Part shown: piece after piece, positions 25,860-33,107 of the stretch
How positions within the stretch are numbered: the stretch's first letter is position 1
How the letters are laid out: every line of letters begins with the position of its first letter
DNA from: Planococcus chinensis
GTDB taxonomy: Bacteria; Bacillota; Bacilli; Bacillales_A; Planococcaceae
NCBI RefSeq assembly: GCF_020071995.1
Contig: NZ_JABWTK010000005.1
Location: 248,001-312,000 of the forward strand
Reading direction: 5' to 3'
Length of the DNA stretch: 64,000 nucleotides
The notes under the pieces: model-generated
The model's input: the letters and a program-made list of their open reading frames with translations, nothing else
Told to the model about the DNA's origin: nothing
Databases searched by the model: none
Position numbers and translations under genes: made by a program

Positions 25860-26816
25860 TTATTGTTCCATCAGTTCCGGATAAACGGTTTCTGCAACCA
25901 ATTGTACGGCTTCGCCAATACGCGGCCCGGGGCGTGAAGTAATGTCTGAATCCACGAAATACACATCGCCGTCTTCAATGGCTTCGACGGTAGACCAGCT
26001 TTCACGGGCTTTGATGTCGCCGATGGCATCTTCCACATAAGAAACGGTTGTCAGAATCACTTCCGGGTCGCGTGTGATGACTTCTTCCTCGGAAATGTTC
26101 GGCCAGCCTTCCAGATCCTCGAAGACGTTTTCCACTTGAGCGTGGTTCAGGATTTCTTGCTGGAACGTCGATTTTCCGGTTGTGTAAATTTCAGGAGAAG
26201 GGCTGATTTCCATATACACGTCTTTTTTCTCTTCCACTGTCGCTAACTTATCCTGCACATCCTGGATCTGGGTTTGAATATCTTTGATTAATTTTTCGCC
26301 TTTTTCTTCAGCAGCAAGAACCGAAGCGATTTGTTCGATGTCTCCGTATACTTCATCAAATGAAGTAGCAGACTGGATGACAAACACGGGAATATCGGCA
26401 TCTTCCAACTGGGCAAGTTCAGGTGCCACTTCGCCCGTAGAATAAGCAAGAACGACATCAGGCTTCATTTCCAAAATGCGTTCGGCATTGAAAGCGACCG
26501 AGTCGCTGACGCGTTCGACTTTCTTCGCTTCTTCCGGGTAGTTATCGTATTCGGTTGCGCCGAACAGTTTGTCGCCTTCGCCAAGGGCATAGACGATTTC
26601 GGTGTTGCTTGGAATGAGGGAAACGATGGTTTCCGGCGCTTGTTCAAATGTGAGTTCCTGGCCGCGGTCGTCTTTGACTGTATAGGCCTCACTTGCTTTT
26701 TCTTCAGCCGGTGCTTTGTCGGCTTCTGTCTTGTCTGCTGTTTCTTGGGATTGGCAGGCGCCAAGCAGGGAAGCGAAAAGAATGGTCAGGAATAAAAGTA
26801 TGGATTTGGTTTTCAC
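25860..26816 (-). CDS. btuF: BtuF-like B12 (cobamide) substrate-binding lipoprotein
   Basis: A 318-residue lipoprotein with lipobox LLGAC (Cys21) and an acidic linker. The periplasmic-binding fold of PF01497 has VSLIPSNTEIVYALG, ERILEMKPDVVLAYS, EEEVITRDPEVIL and a final SRPGPRIGEAVQLVAE. The family binds vitamin B12, haem or siderophores; the upstream cobalamin riboswitch points to B12. The GTG start at 26816 overlaps the preceding gene's stop (GTGA) and has AAAGGAGAC upstream; the longer frame is only overlap. No btuC or btuD permease/ATPase lies in the window. Confidence 0.8.
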   Translation of the reverse strand: MKTKSILLFLTILFASLLGACQSQETADKTEADKAPAEEKASEAYTVKDDRGQELTFEQAPETIVSLIPSNTEIVYALGEGDKLFGATEYDNYPEEAKKVERVSDSVAFNAERILEMKPDVVLAYSTGEVAPELAQLEDADIPVFVIQSATSFDEVYGDIEQIASVLAAEEKGEKLIKDIQTQIQDVQDKLATVEEKKDVYMEISPSPEIYTTGKSTFQQEILNHAQVENVFEDLEGWPNISEEEVITRDPEVILTTVSYVEDAIGDIKARESWSTVEAIEDGDVYFVDSDITSRPGPRIGEAVQLVAETVYPELMEQ

Positions 26817-27358
26817 GATGTTGTCTCCTTTTTCTTTGAAGGTTTGGTTGGATAGGATTTGCTGATGAACGGAATTTCCGCTATGCCGTGCTGTTTGTTG
26901 ACGTATACGGCCATCGCGAACAATAAGTTGGCAAGCAGGCCGCAATAGTCCATCAGATGCTCCGGTACGTCGCGCTCTAAGCTCACCTTGTGCAGGGCGC
27001 GCACAGACTTTTTCGCTTCGCTGCGGCATACGTGCAGGACGGTGGCGGCGTGTGTTCCTTGCGGCAGGACGAAATGGCTGATTTCTTCTTTCACTTCAGC
27101 GACGTATTTATCGTACATTTCGCTCAAAAACGCTAGGTCTTCTTCCGACACCGCCAGTTTTCCGCGGACGGAACCATTCAAATGGTACGCCATCGGCTGC
27201 AGGTATCGCAGGTCCTTATAGACCATGGGTACGTCTTCGGTTAAGGCAATGGCTTCGCCGATCCGGGTCGTCAGTGAATCGGTCCGGATTTCAAAATCCA
27301 CGGTTGGAGCACTTTCCCGCATGAACGGATAACAGACATAACGGATATCTTTTTTCAC
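26813..27358 (-). CDS. Cobalamin adenosyltransferase-like protein lacking the ATP motif
   Basis: A 181-residue helical protein. The C-terminal two thirds match PduO-type ATP:cob(I)alamin adenosyltransferases: HFVLPQGTHAATVLHVCRSE and CGLLANLLFAMAVYVN correspond to the five-helix bundle. The usual N-terminal TKTGDxGxT ATP-binding stretch is absent; the protein starts with KDIRYVCYPFMRESAP. It may be a degraded or repurposed enzyme, for example a corrinoid-handling protein. It is the first gene after the B12 riboswitch, coupled to btuF by a 4-bp overlap. Confidence 0.6.
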   Translation of the reverse strand: MKKDIRYVCYPFMRESAPTVDFEIRTDSLTTRIGEAIALTEDVPMVYKDLRYLQPMAYHLNGSVRGKLAVSEEDLAFLSEMYDKYVAEVKEEISHFVLPQGTHAATVLHVCRSEAKKSVRALHKVSLERDVPEHLMDYCGLLANLLFAMAVYVNKQHGIAEIPFISKSYPTKPSKKKETTS

Positions 27359-27427
27359 AATTTCACCTCCAAGATTTGGGTTGTGTAAATATCAGCAGAC
27401 GTATCGCTTTCAGCAGAATACAAAAAA

Positions 27428-27449
27428 GCCACCCTAATGAAAGGGTGGC
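27428..27449 (-). terminator. Expression-platform terminator of the B12 riboswitch
   Basis: On the - strand GCCACCCT pairs with AGGGTGGC and is followed by TTTTTTG. It lies between the aptamer and the adenosyltransferase-like gene, as expected for premature termination when B12 is bound. Confidence 0.75.
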
Positions 27450-27537
27450 ACAAAGACTATTATCAGACCGCAAAATGCTGCCAATAGAAAAAGTTGCCGT
27501 AAATCCCCTTATCTTCCGAAGAGCAAAAATACGTTCA

Positions 27538-27706
27538 GAAAAAGGTAGGTCTCCTGGCTTGTGCATCATTTTACTCCAAAGGCCTTCCCAATCGACATTC
27601 ATCGATCAGTGGCATTCCTTGTTTCATACGCACTTACAGTTGCGGAAACAGCTCCGGATTTTCACCGGATTCCCTGTTACGCTGACGAATCAGCACCTTT
27701 TCCCTG
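27538..27706 (-). ncRNA. Cobalamin riboswitch
   Basis: Read on the - strand, the conserved B12-box elements occur in order: AGGGAATCCGGTGAAAATCC, GGAGCTGTTTCCGCAACTGT, ATGCCACTG, TTGGGAAGG, and GCACAAGCCAGGAGACC. A TATGCT-like -10 lies just upstream near 27735-27745. It controls the adenosyltransferase-like gene and btuF. Short open frames across it on either strand are incidental. Confidence 0.93.
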
Positions 27707-27971
27707 CATGACTATTTACTTAGCTTTAGTGTAGCATACTGTTTCTTGGAGGGGGATGGGCAATTTGTTTTTCTGACGAGTATTTTACATAGCTTTTTGG
27801 AAGAAATCGCCGGCTTTATTTACAGAAATTACAGATTTTAATGCTGCTACGGGTGTGTGACATGAGATAATCAACACATATTTAAAAATTGTACTATCCA
27901 CCGAAGTACCGAAGGGGGTACACTATTGTATAGAGAAAAAACTGCTTGATTGAACAAACAGGAGGAACACA

Positions 27972-28628
27972 ATGAGGTATTTTACAAAAGAATGGTACGA
28001 CGAGATGCAGGTGTCAGGTTATCTGGCTTACCATGAATCGTTAGAGGAATGGGAAGAAGAGCTTGTTTCCTATAGAGAAGAAGGCATTGATTACGAAGAA
28101 AACTACCGACGAAATTTGGAAGACATGCGAGAGGACTTATTGAAATTCCTGCCGGAGTCTTTCCATCCTTATATATATGACGGCACCATTAGCCATGGCT
28201 TTCCGCCGCAGGAGTTGCGTGAAATGGCGAAGCAATGGGAACAGGAGCACGAAGCGCGGCTTGAAACAATCAACGAAGATTACAGCAAGCATTACCAATC
28301 GATTAAAGATCAATTGCCGGTAGGCGCCATCCAGTTGATGGAGCAAAGCCTTCACGATGCCACAGTGATTTCGGTTGATAAAGAAGCTGAAGAAACTTTG
28401 ATCATCAAGCTCGATTGCAGCAAGGGGTTCCATTACTTTACGGACATCCAGTTGACTTTCACCGGCGTCACCAAAGCGGAGATTCCGGAAAACTTTGCCG
28501 GCGCGTGGTGGCTGTATAACGAGATTTATTTGAACGAAGACCGTTTTGAACTTCATGTGCTGTTCGACAGTCCCATGGTTGAAGTGGAAATTATCGCACA
28601 AGGTGTGAAAATCGAAGTAATCGGATAG
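27972..28628 (+). CDS. DUF4085 family protein
   Basis: A 218-residue soluble, acidic protein. The start MRYFTKEWYDEMQVSG is typical of DUF4085. A Glu/Lys/Arg helical region (residues 30-120) is followed by a beta-rich C terminus (LHDATVISVDKE, WWLYNEIYLNEDRFELHVLF). Function unknown. RBS AGGAGG at 27961-27966, 5 nt before the ATG. The preceding 230 bp hold the divergent promoters of this gene and the B12 leader. Confidence 0.8.
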   Translation: MRYFTKEWYDEMQVSGYLAYHESLEEWEEELVSYREEGIDYEENYRRNLEDMREDLLKFLPESFHPYIYDGTISHGFPPQELREMAKQWEQEHEARLETINEDYSKHYQSIKDQLPVGAIQLMEQSLHDATVISVDKEAEETLIIKLDCSKGFHYFTDIQLTFTGVTKAEIPENFAGAWWLYNEIYLNEDRFELHVLFDSPMVEVEIIAQGVKIEVIG

Positions 28629-28665
28629 TAGTCAGTACGGACTTTTGGAGAAAGAAGATGGGTGC

Positions 28666-29256
28666 ATGAAAGCATTTGTTTTGTATGCGGCGGCTATTTT
28701 GGGCGGCTTTCTGCTGTATCGGGTATCCGAACTTTGGTACGGGGCAGAATGGATTTTTGGTTTATTGACAGTCGGCTGGTTCGGCTTGTTTTTGTTTGTT
28801 TGGAAGCAGTTGAAGCCGGGCGGTGCAGGAGTAATTTTAGTCACCGCTTTTACATTGATGGACATCAGCTCCATCTTTTTTCTGCAAAATCTGCCAACCG
28901 CCATCTGCAATTTGTTGATCGGGTTGTTGCTTGTTCCGTTCTTCCGGCGTTATCCGGATGTGGTGTTAAGCTCAGTGGGCCTGGTGCTGCTTGGCATCCT
29001 GATCTGCATTGACACAGGAAGCATCGCTACCATGTGGATGTTGTTCATCGCCGCCGGTGCACTTGCGCTGATCGGCTTCCGCCTGCGTTTTCGTTGGGCG
29101 AAGCGCTGTTATACCGTTCTTTTTGCAATCACAGTGCCCGTATTGCTCATAAATTACTCTTTAGAAAATGCGTATTTGGTTGTTGTCATGGTGCTGGCGG
29201 GCATCGCTGCAGTTGCTGCAGGTTCTTACAAGTTTTCAAAGCAGCCACTCCTTTAA
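28666..29256 (+). CDS. Polytopic membrane protein, unknown function
   Basis: A 196-residue, very hydrophobic protein with about six to seven short helices covering nearly the whole length (AFVLYAAAILGGFLLY first). I see no transport or enzyme motif. ATG 28666 has GGAGAAAGAAG upstream; the in-frame TTG at 28645 precedes that site and is rejected. It is 37 bp after the DUF4085 gene with no terminator between, so they are probably one operon. Confidence 0.6.
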   Translation: MKAFVLYAAAILGGFLLYRVSELWYGAEWIFGLLTVGWFGLFLFVWKQLKPGGAGVILVTAFTLMDISSIFFLQNLPTAICNLLIGLLLVPFFRRYPDVVLSSVGLVLLGILICIDTGSIATMWMLFIAAGALALIGFRLRFRWAKRCYTVLFAITVPVLLINYSLENAYLVVVMVLAGIAAVAAGSYKFSKQPLL

Positions 29257-29262
29257 TATAAA

Positions 29263-29312
29263 ATCAAACAAGCCGGACTTTCCTGTGAGGGAAGTTCCGG
29301 CTTGTTTTTTAC
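29263..29312. terminator. Bidirectional terminator, membrane protein / esterase
   Basis: AAACAAGCCGGAC pairs with TTCCGGCTTGTTT, with TTTTT after it on the + side and A-rich sequence on the other. Confidence 0.85.
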
Positions 29313-29316
29313 TTGA

Positions 29317-30240
29317 TCAGGAAAAAGCTTTTTTCAGTTCCTGGGCTCCTTCAGCGACGGCAGCCCGCGCTTCCGGAACAAAGCTTGAGAAGTTCGCAAA
29401 GCCGTGAATGAGGTCTTCGTAGTTTTTGTAATACACTTCCACGCCGTGGTCTTGCAGCTTTTCGGCATAAGCTGCTCCAATGTCCCGGAGCGGATCGTAT
29501 TGGGCGGTAAGGATGGTAGCCGGCGGCATGCCTTCCAGCTCATCGGACAAGATCGGCGACAAGTACGGATGGTGCCGGTCGTCCGGGCTACTCAAATAAT
29601 GCATTTGGAACCAGCCCATCATATCACTCGTCAGCAAATAGCCTTTGCCGTTTTCGTCCATCGACGGAGTGCCGGCTGCCGAACCCGTTGACGGATACAG
29701 CAGGAGCTGATGGACCAGACGCGGACCGCTGCGTTCTTTGGCAATCAAACACGTGACAGTTGCCAAATTTCCGCCTGCGCTGTCTCCGCCGACGGCAATC
29801 CGATCCGGATCGATTTCAAGTTCAGCTGCATGGGCGACAATCCACTCGAGCGATTCATAGGCATCTTCCACCGCCGCCGGAAATTTATGTTCAGGAGCCA
29901 GGCGGTATTCAACGGACACAACGACACACGATGCCAAATTGGCGAGTTCACGGCAAATAGCGTCGTGGCTTTCGATGCTGCCAAGCACCCAGCCGCCTCC
30001 GTGATAAAAGACAAGTGCCGGAAAAGGGGCGTTGCCTGTCGGAGTATAAATGCGAATCGGAATATCGCGCCCCGTTAGCGAGATTGTCCGGTCTTCCACT
30101 TTTTCGACCGGCTCTTTCTGCATGGCCATTAATGCAGAGTTTTCTGAGCTGCGCATGACCTCCGGGGTAATCTTTTCAAACGATACAGGCATGGTATTCA
30201 TTTGTTCTAAAAAGAATTTGATTTTCGGATTTATCGGCAT
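29317..30240 (-). CDS. Alpha/beta hydrolase, hormone-sensitive-lipase family esterase
   Basis: A 307-residue enzyme. The oxyanion motif FYHGGGWVLGS is at about residues 77-87, and the nucleophile elbow GGDSAGGN has catalytic Ser near 155. The acid lies in TAQYDPLRD and the His in DLIHGFANF. This set marks the HSL (group IV) family, which hydrolyses short- to medium-chain esters. Full length. The - strand start follows GGGAGGAATAGAC. It is a single gene; its substrate is not known. Confidence 0.88.
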   Translation of the reverse strand: MPINPKIKFFLEQMNTMPVSFEKITPEVMRSSENSALMAMQKEPVEKVEDRTISLTGRDIPIRIYTPTGNAPFPALVFYHGGGWVLGSIESHDAICRELANLASCVVVSVEYRLAPEHKFPAAVEDAYESLEWIVAHAAELEIDPDRIAVGGDSAGGNLATVTCLIAKERSGPRLVHQLLLYPSTGSAAGTPSMDENGKGYLLTSDMMGWFQMHYLSSPDDRHHPYLSPILSDELEGMPPATILTAQYDPLRDIGAAYAEKLQDHGVEVYYKNYEDLIHGFANFSSFVPEARAAVAEGAQELKKAFS

Positions 30241-30477
30241 GTCTATTCCTCCCGTTTCCTTTGTGGTATAGCCCTAAAAAGATTCGCTGTTTATCCAGAA
30301 TATTCCTGCATCCGAAATGAAAAAGATTCACATTTTTTCTGTGAGAAAGGGTGTAGTAAAGAGAAAAAGTAATCGGAATATTAACTGCCGAATTGTGAAG
30401 ATATTAGCAAATGGGATTAGCATCCGCGCCGGCGGGTAAACAATAATTAATTCATTTTAAACAGGAGGCGAATTACA

Positions 30478-30702
30478 TTGGCTAGAAAAGGTACAGCAGG
30501 GCGCATGCCCGAAAAACAACTAGGCGCTACCGAATCCGGAATCGATAAAATGGTCAATAAAACAAAACAAGCTTTTGACAAAGACAATGACGCAACTGAC
30601 TACGAAGAAGTCAAAGGCGAAGACGAAATGGAAGCTGCTAAAGAGTATTCAAAGAAAGCTGCTGATAATCCACCTGAAAGAGAAACGGATGGAAACGTTT
30701 AA
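30478..30702 (+). CDS. Small acidic, probably disordered protein
   Basis: A 74-residue hydrophilic protein from TTG 30478, with AGGAGGCG 8 nt upstream, a very good site. It is rich in Asp, Glu, Lys and Asn, with no hydrophobic core (ESGIDKMVNKTKQAFDKDND, EDEMEAAKEYSKKAADNPPE). It looks like small stress or dormancy-related proteins but I do not recognise a family. A terminator follows, so it is monocistronic. Confidence 0.6.
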   Translation: MARKGTAGRMPEKQLGATESGIDKMVNKTKQAFDKDNDATDYEEVKGEDEMEAAKEYSKKAADNPPERETDGNV

Positions 30703-30721
30703 TATGGGTTGATGCGAAAGA

Positions 30722-30751
30722 GTCCGGTGAACGCACCGGGCTTTTTCTTTT
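30722..30751 (+). terminator. Terminator after the small acidic protein
   Basis: GTCCGGTG pairs with CACCGGGC across AACG; followed by TTTTTCTTTTTTT. Confidence 0.8.
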
Positions 30752-30795
30752 TTTGCTTCTATATTCACTTAAGACCAGATTACATGAATGATTCT

Positions 30796-30922
30796 TTATC
30801 GCTGTTTCAACGGCTTTCTATCAGAGTTTTTTCTTCCCTTATCGACGTTTCAGCGATTCCTATCGATGTTTTGAACGTTTCTATCGATGTTATCATGCTT
30901 TCTATCGAAGTTTCGCAATTCC
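30796..30922 (+). repeat. 21-bp phased repeat array B (six units)
   Basis: Units with core YTATCGNNGTTT; ATCG/ATCA tetramers start at 30798, 30820, 30841, 30862, 30883 and 30904. The steps are 22, 21, 21, 21 and 21, identical to array A. Two neighbouring units share CTATCGATGTT. It lies between the small-protein terminator and the mtlA control region, about 45 bp before the putative MtlR operator. Confidence 0.85.
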
Positions 30923-30965
30923 CACCTCAACTGAGTTTCTTCTATATAAAACACTAACCACACCC

Positions 30966-30986
30966 TTGTCCAACCACCTGCGACAA
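30966..30986 (+). promoter_or_regulatory. Putative MtlR operator
   Basis: TTGTCC - 9 nt - CGACAA. This has the same 6-9-6 geometry and half-site type as the Bacillus subtilis MtlR site as I remember it (TTGTCA, 9 nt, TGCCAA). It lies just upstream of the -35 of mtlA, an activator position. Confidence 0.5.
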
Positions 30987-31004
30987 AGTTAACTTTCCTT
31001 CTCA

Positions 31005-31034
31005 TTGAATGCGCTTCCATTTGTCCTCTATGAT
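31005..31034 (+). promoter_or_regulatory. mtlA promoter with overlapping cre site
   Basis: TTGAAT (31005-31010), 18 nt, TATGAT (31029-31034) form a sigma-A-type promoter. TGAATGCGCTTCCA at 31006-31019 fits the CcpA cre pattern TGWNANCGNTNNCA and overlaps the -35, which suggests catabolite repression by blocking RNA polymerase. Confidence 0.55.
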
Positions 31035-31083
31035 AAGAATAAGAAGAAAACAGAAACTGCGCTTAGCAGAAAGGATGGAAAAC

Positions 31084-33006
31084 ATGAATCAATCAGCAAT
31101 GAAAGTTTCCGTACAGAAATTTGGCAACTTCTTAAGTTCGATGGTGCTGCCGAACATCGGCGCGTTTATCGCTTGGGGATTAATTACGGCATTGTTCATC
31201 CCAACCGGCTTTTTCCCGAACGAAGAACTCGGCAAAATGGTCGGGCCGATGGTTACATACATGCTGCCGCTCTTGATCGGATATACAGGAGGCCGGCTGA
31301 TTTATGATCAGCGGGGCGGCGTCGTCGGGACGATCGCCACGATGGGGGTCATTATCGGAGCACCGGATACACCAATGTTCTTAGGGGCCATGATCATGGG
31401 GCCGCTCGGAGCGTTCGTCATCAAGAAATTTGATGGATTGATCGAAGGCAAAATCCGCACCGGTTTTGAAATGCTGGTCAATAACTTCTCTGCTGGAATC
31501 ATCGGCGGCGTCTTGGCCATCCTGGCATTCCTGGGAGTCGGGCCGGCTGTAAAAGCGTTCACGGAAGTCTTAGTATCAGGTGTTGACTGGCTACTGGAAG
31601 CAGGCTTATTGCCGCTGACGAGTATTTTAATTGAACCGGCGAAAATCCTGTTCTTGAATAATGCCATCAACCACGGCGTGCTATCGCCGATTGGCTTGGA
31701 ACAAGTCCAGCAAGCCGGAAAATCCATTCTGTTCTTACTTGAAGCAAACCCTGGGCCGGGTCTTGGTGTTCTGCTTGCGTTCATGCTGTTCGGCAAAGGC
31801 ATGGCAAAACAATCCGCACCGGGTGCGGCTATCATCCATTTCTTCGGCGGGATCCACGAAATTTATTTCCCGTATGTTTTAATGAAGCCGATGTTGCTGC
31901 TGTCTGTTATTGCGGGCGGTATGAGTGGTGTATTCACCCTTGTTTTGATGGGCGGGGGCTTGGTTGCTCCGGCATCACCGGGAAGCATCCTGGCAATTGC
32001 GGCAGTTACGCCGCCTGAAGGCATGGCGTATGTAGCCAACTTTGCAGCGGTGCTTGTAGCGACAACGGTGTCCTTCCTAATTTCTGCTGTGATTTTGAAA
32101 TCCAGCAAGCAGACAGATGAAGACATCAACGAAGCGACAAAGAAAATGGAACAAATGAAAGGCAAGAAAAGTTCTGTTGCCGGAAACTTAACGGGTACGA
32201 CTGCAACTACGGCAGGCGTATTGCCAAGCAATGTCGATAAAATTGTCTTTGCCTGCGACGCCGGAATGGGCTCTAGCGCCATGGGTGCATCGCTTCTGCG
32301 CAAGAAAGTGAAAGAAGCAGGGCTTGATATCAAAGTAACGAACACGGCCATCAGCACGATTCCTGCCGATTCCGAAATCGTCATTACGCAAGAAGAATTA
32401 ACGCCGCGTGCACAAAGCAAAGTGCCGAATGCTTACCATATTTCAGTGGATAATTTCTTATCCAGTCCGGAATACGACCGCTTGATCGACAGCCTGAAAA
32501 ACGGCGAGACCGGCGAACAAGCGGAACTGGTGGAAGAAAGTGAAGCGCCGGTAGCCGATCAAACCGAGCCGGCTGCAAACGACCAGCTTCTACTCGAAGA
32601 GAATATTTTCATCGGGCAGGATTTCCGCAGCAAAGAAGAAGCGATCCGCTTTGCCGGAGAAGCGCTTGTCAATGCCGGCTACGTGGAAGAATCCTATGTC
32701 GATGAAATGATGAAGCGCGAAGAAATCACGACGACCTACATGGGCAACAACGTGGCCATTCCGCACGGCACCGAAGAAGCGAAAAAATCGGTCATCAAAT
32801 CAGGCTTTACTGTTGTTCAAGTTCCAAATGGAGTAGACTTTAATGGAGAAAGTGCAAAACTGATTTTCGGCATCGCTGGCAAAGACGGCACACATTTGGA
32901 CATCCTGTCCGGCATCGCAGTAATCTGCGCGGAGCAGGACAATGTGGACCAGCTGGCAGAAGCGAAATCCGCTAAAGAAATACTCGAAATCATCAACAGC
33001 AACTAA
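31084..33006 (+). CDS. mtlA: PTS mannitol transporter, EIICBA fusion
   Basis: A 640-residue protein. The EIIC membrane domain (residues 1-340) has IIHFFGGIHEIYFPYVLMKP. The EIIB domain follows, with phosphorylation Cys391 in ACDAGMGSSAMGAS, then an acidic linker (about 475-500) and an EIIA domain with His561 in NNVAIPHGTEEAK. It imports and phosphorylates mannitol to mannitol-1-phosphate. EIIA is fused, so no separate mtlF is needed. I chose ATG 31084 behind AGAAAGGATGG; the upstream in-frame codons overlap the promoter. First gene of mtlA-mtlR-mtlD. Confidence 0.93.
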   Translation: MNQSAMKVSVQKFGNFLSSMVLPNIGAFIAWGLITALFIPTGFFPNEELGKMVGPMVTYMLPLLIGYTGGRLIYDQRGGVVGTIATMGVIIGAPDTPMFLGAMIMGPLGAFVIKKFDGLIEGKIRTGFEMLVNNFSAGIIGGVLAILAFLGVGPAVKAFTEVLVSGVDWLLEAGLLPLTSILIEPAKILFLNNAINHGVLSPIGLEQVQQAGKSILFLLEANPGPGLGVLLAFMLFGKGMAKQSAPGAAIIHFFGGIHEIYFPYVLMKPMLLLSVIAGGMSGVFTLVLMGGGLVAPASPGSILAIAAVTPPEGMAYVANFAAVLVATTVSFLISAVILKSSKQTDEDINEATKKMEQMKGKKSSVAGNLTGTTATTAGVLPSNVDKIVFACDAGMGSSAMGASLLRKKVKEAGLDIKVTNTAISTIPADSEIVITQEELTPRAQSKVPNAYHISVDNFLSSPEYDRLIDSLKNGETGEQAELVEESEAPVADQTEPAANDQLLLEENIFIGQDFRSKEEAIRFAGEALVNAGYVEESYVDEMMKREEITTTYMGNNVAIPHGTEEAKKSVIKSGFTVVQVPNGVDFNGESAKLIFGIAGKDGTHLDILSGIAVICAEQDNVDQLAEAKSAKEILEIINSN

Positions 33007-33019
33007 ACAATCGGAACTT

Positions 33020-33046
33020 AAAGGTAGGGGAATTCCTGCCTTTTTG
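33020..33046 (+). terminator. Weak terminator between mtlA and mtlR
   Basis: AAAGGTAGG pairs with CCTGCCTTT, followed by TTG. It probably reduces downstream transcription rather than ending it. Confidence 0.5.
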
Positions 33047-33107
33047 TTCTATTTTGCATTTCTCGCTCTTGAAAAAGGAAAACTTACAAGTGAAATGAGT
33101 GAGTGGG

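Noticed and set aside
27363-27602. 79-codon frame on the - strand inside the B12 leader
   Set aside because: It overlaps the conserved aptamer and terminator; no ribosome site or family resemblance.
30400-30477. SigB promoter before the small acidic protein (GGGTAA near 30438)
   Set aside because: No GTTT element at the right distance upstream.
30709-30957. An 82-codon frame across array B with a heptad-like pattern (PIDVLNVSIDV)
   Set aside because: The 21-bp period equals seven codons, so any open frame through an array shows a false heptad repeat. There is no ribosome site and the 22-bp first step breaks the frame.
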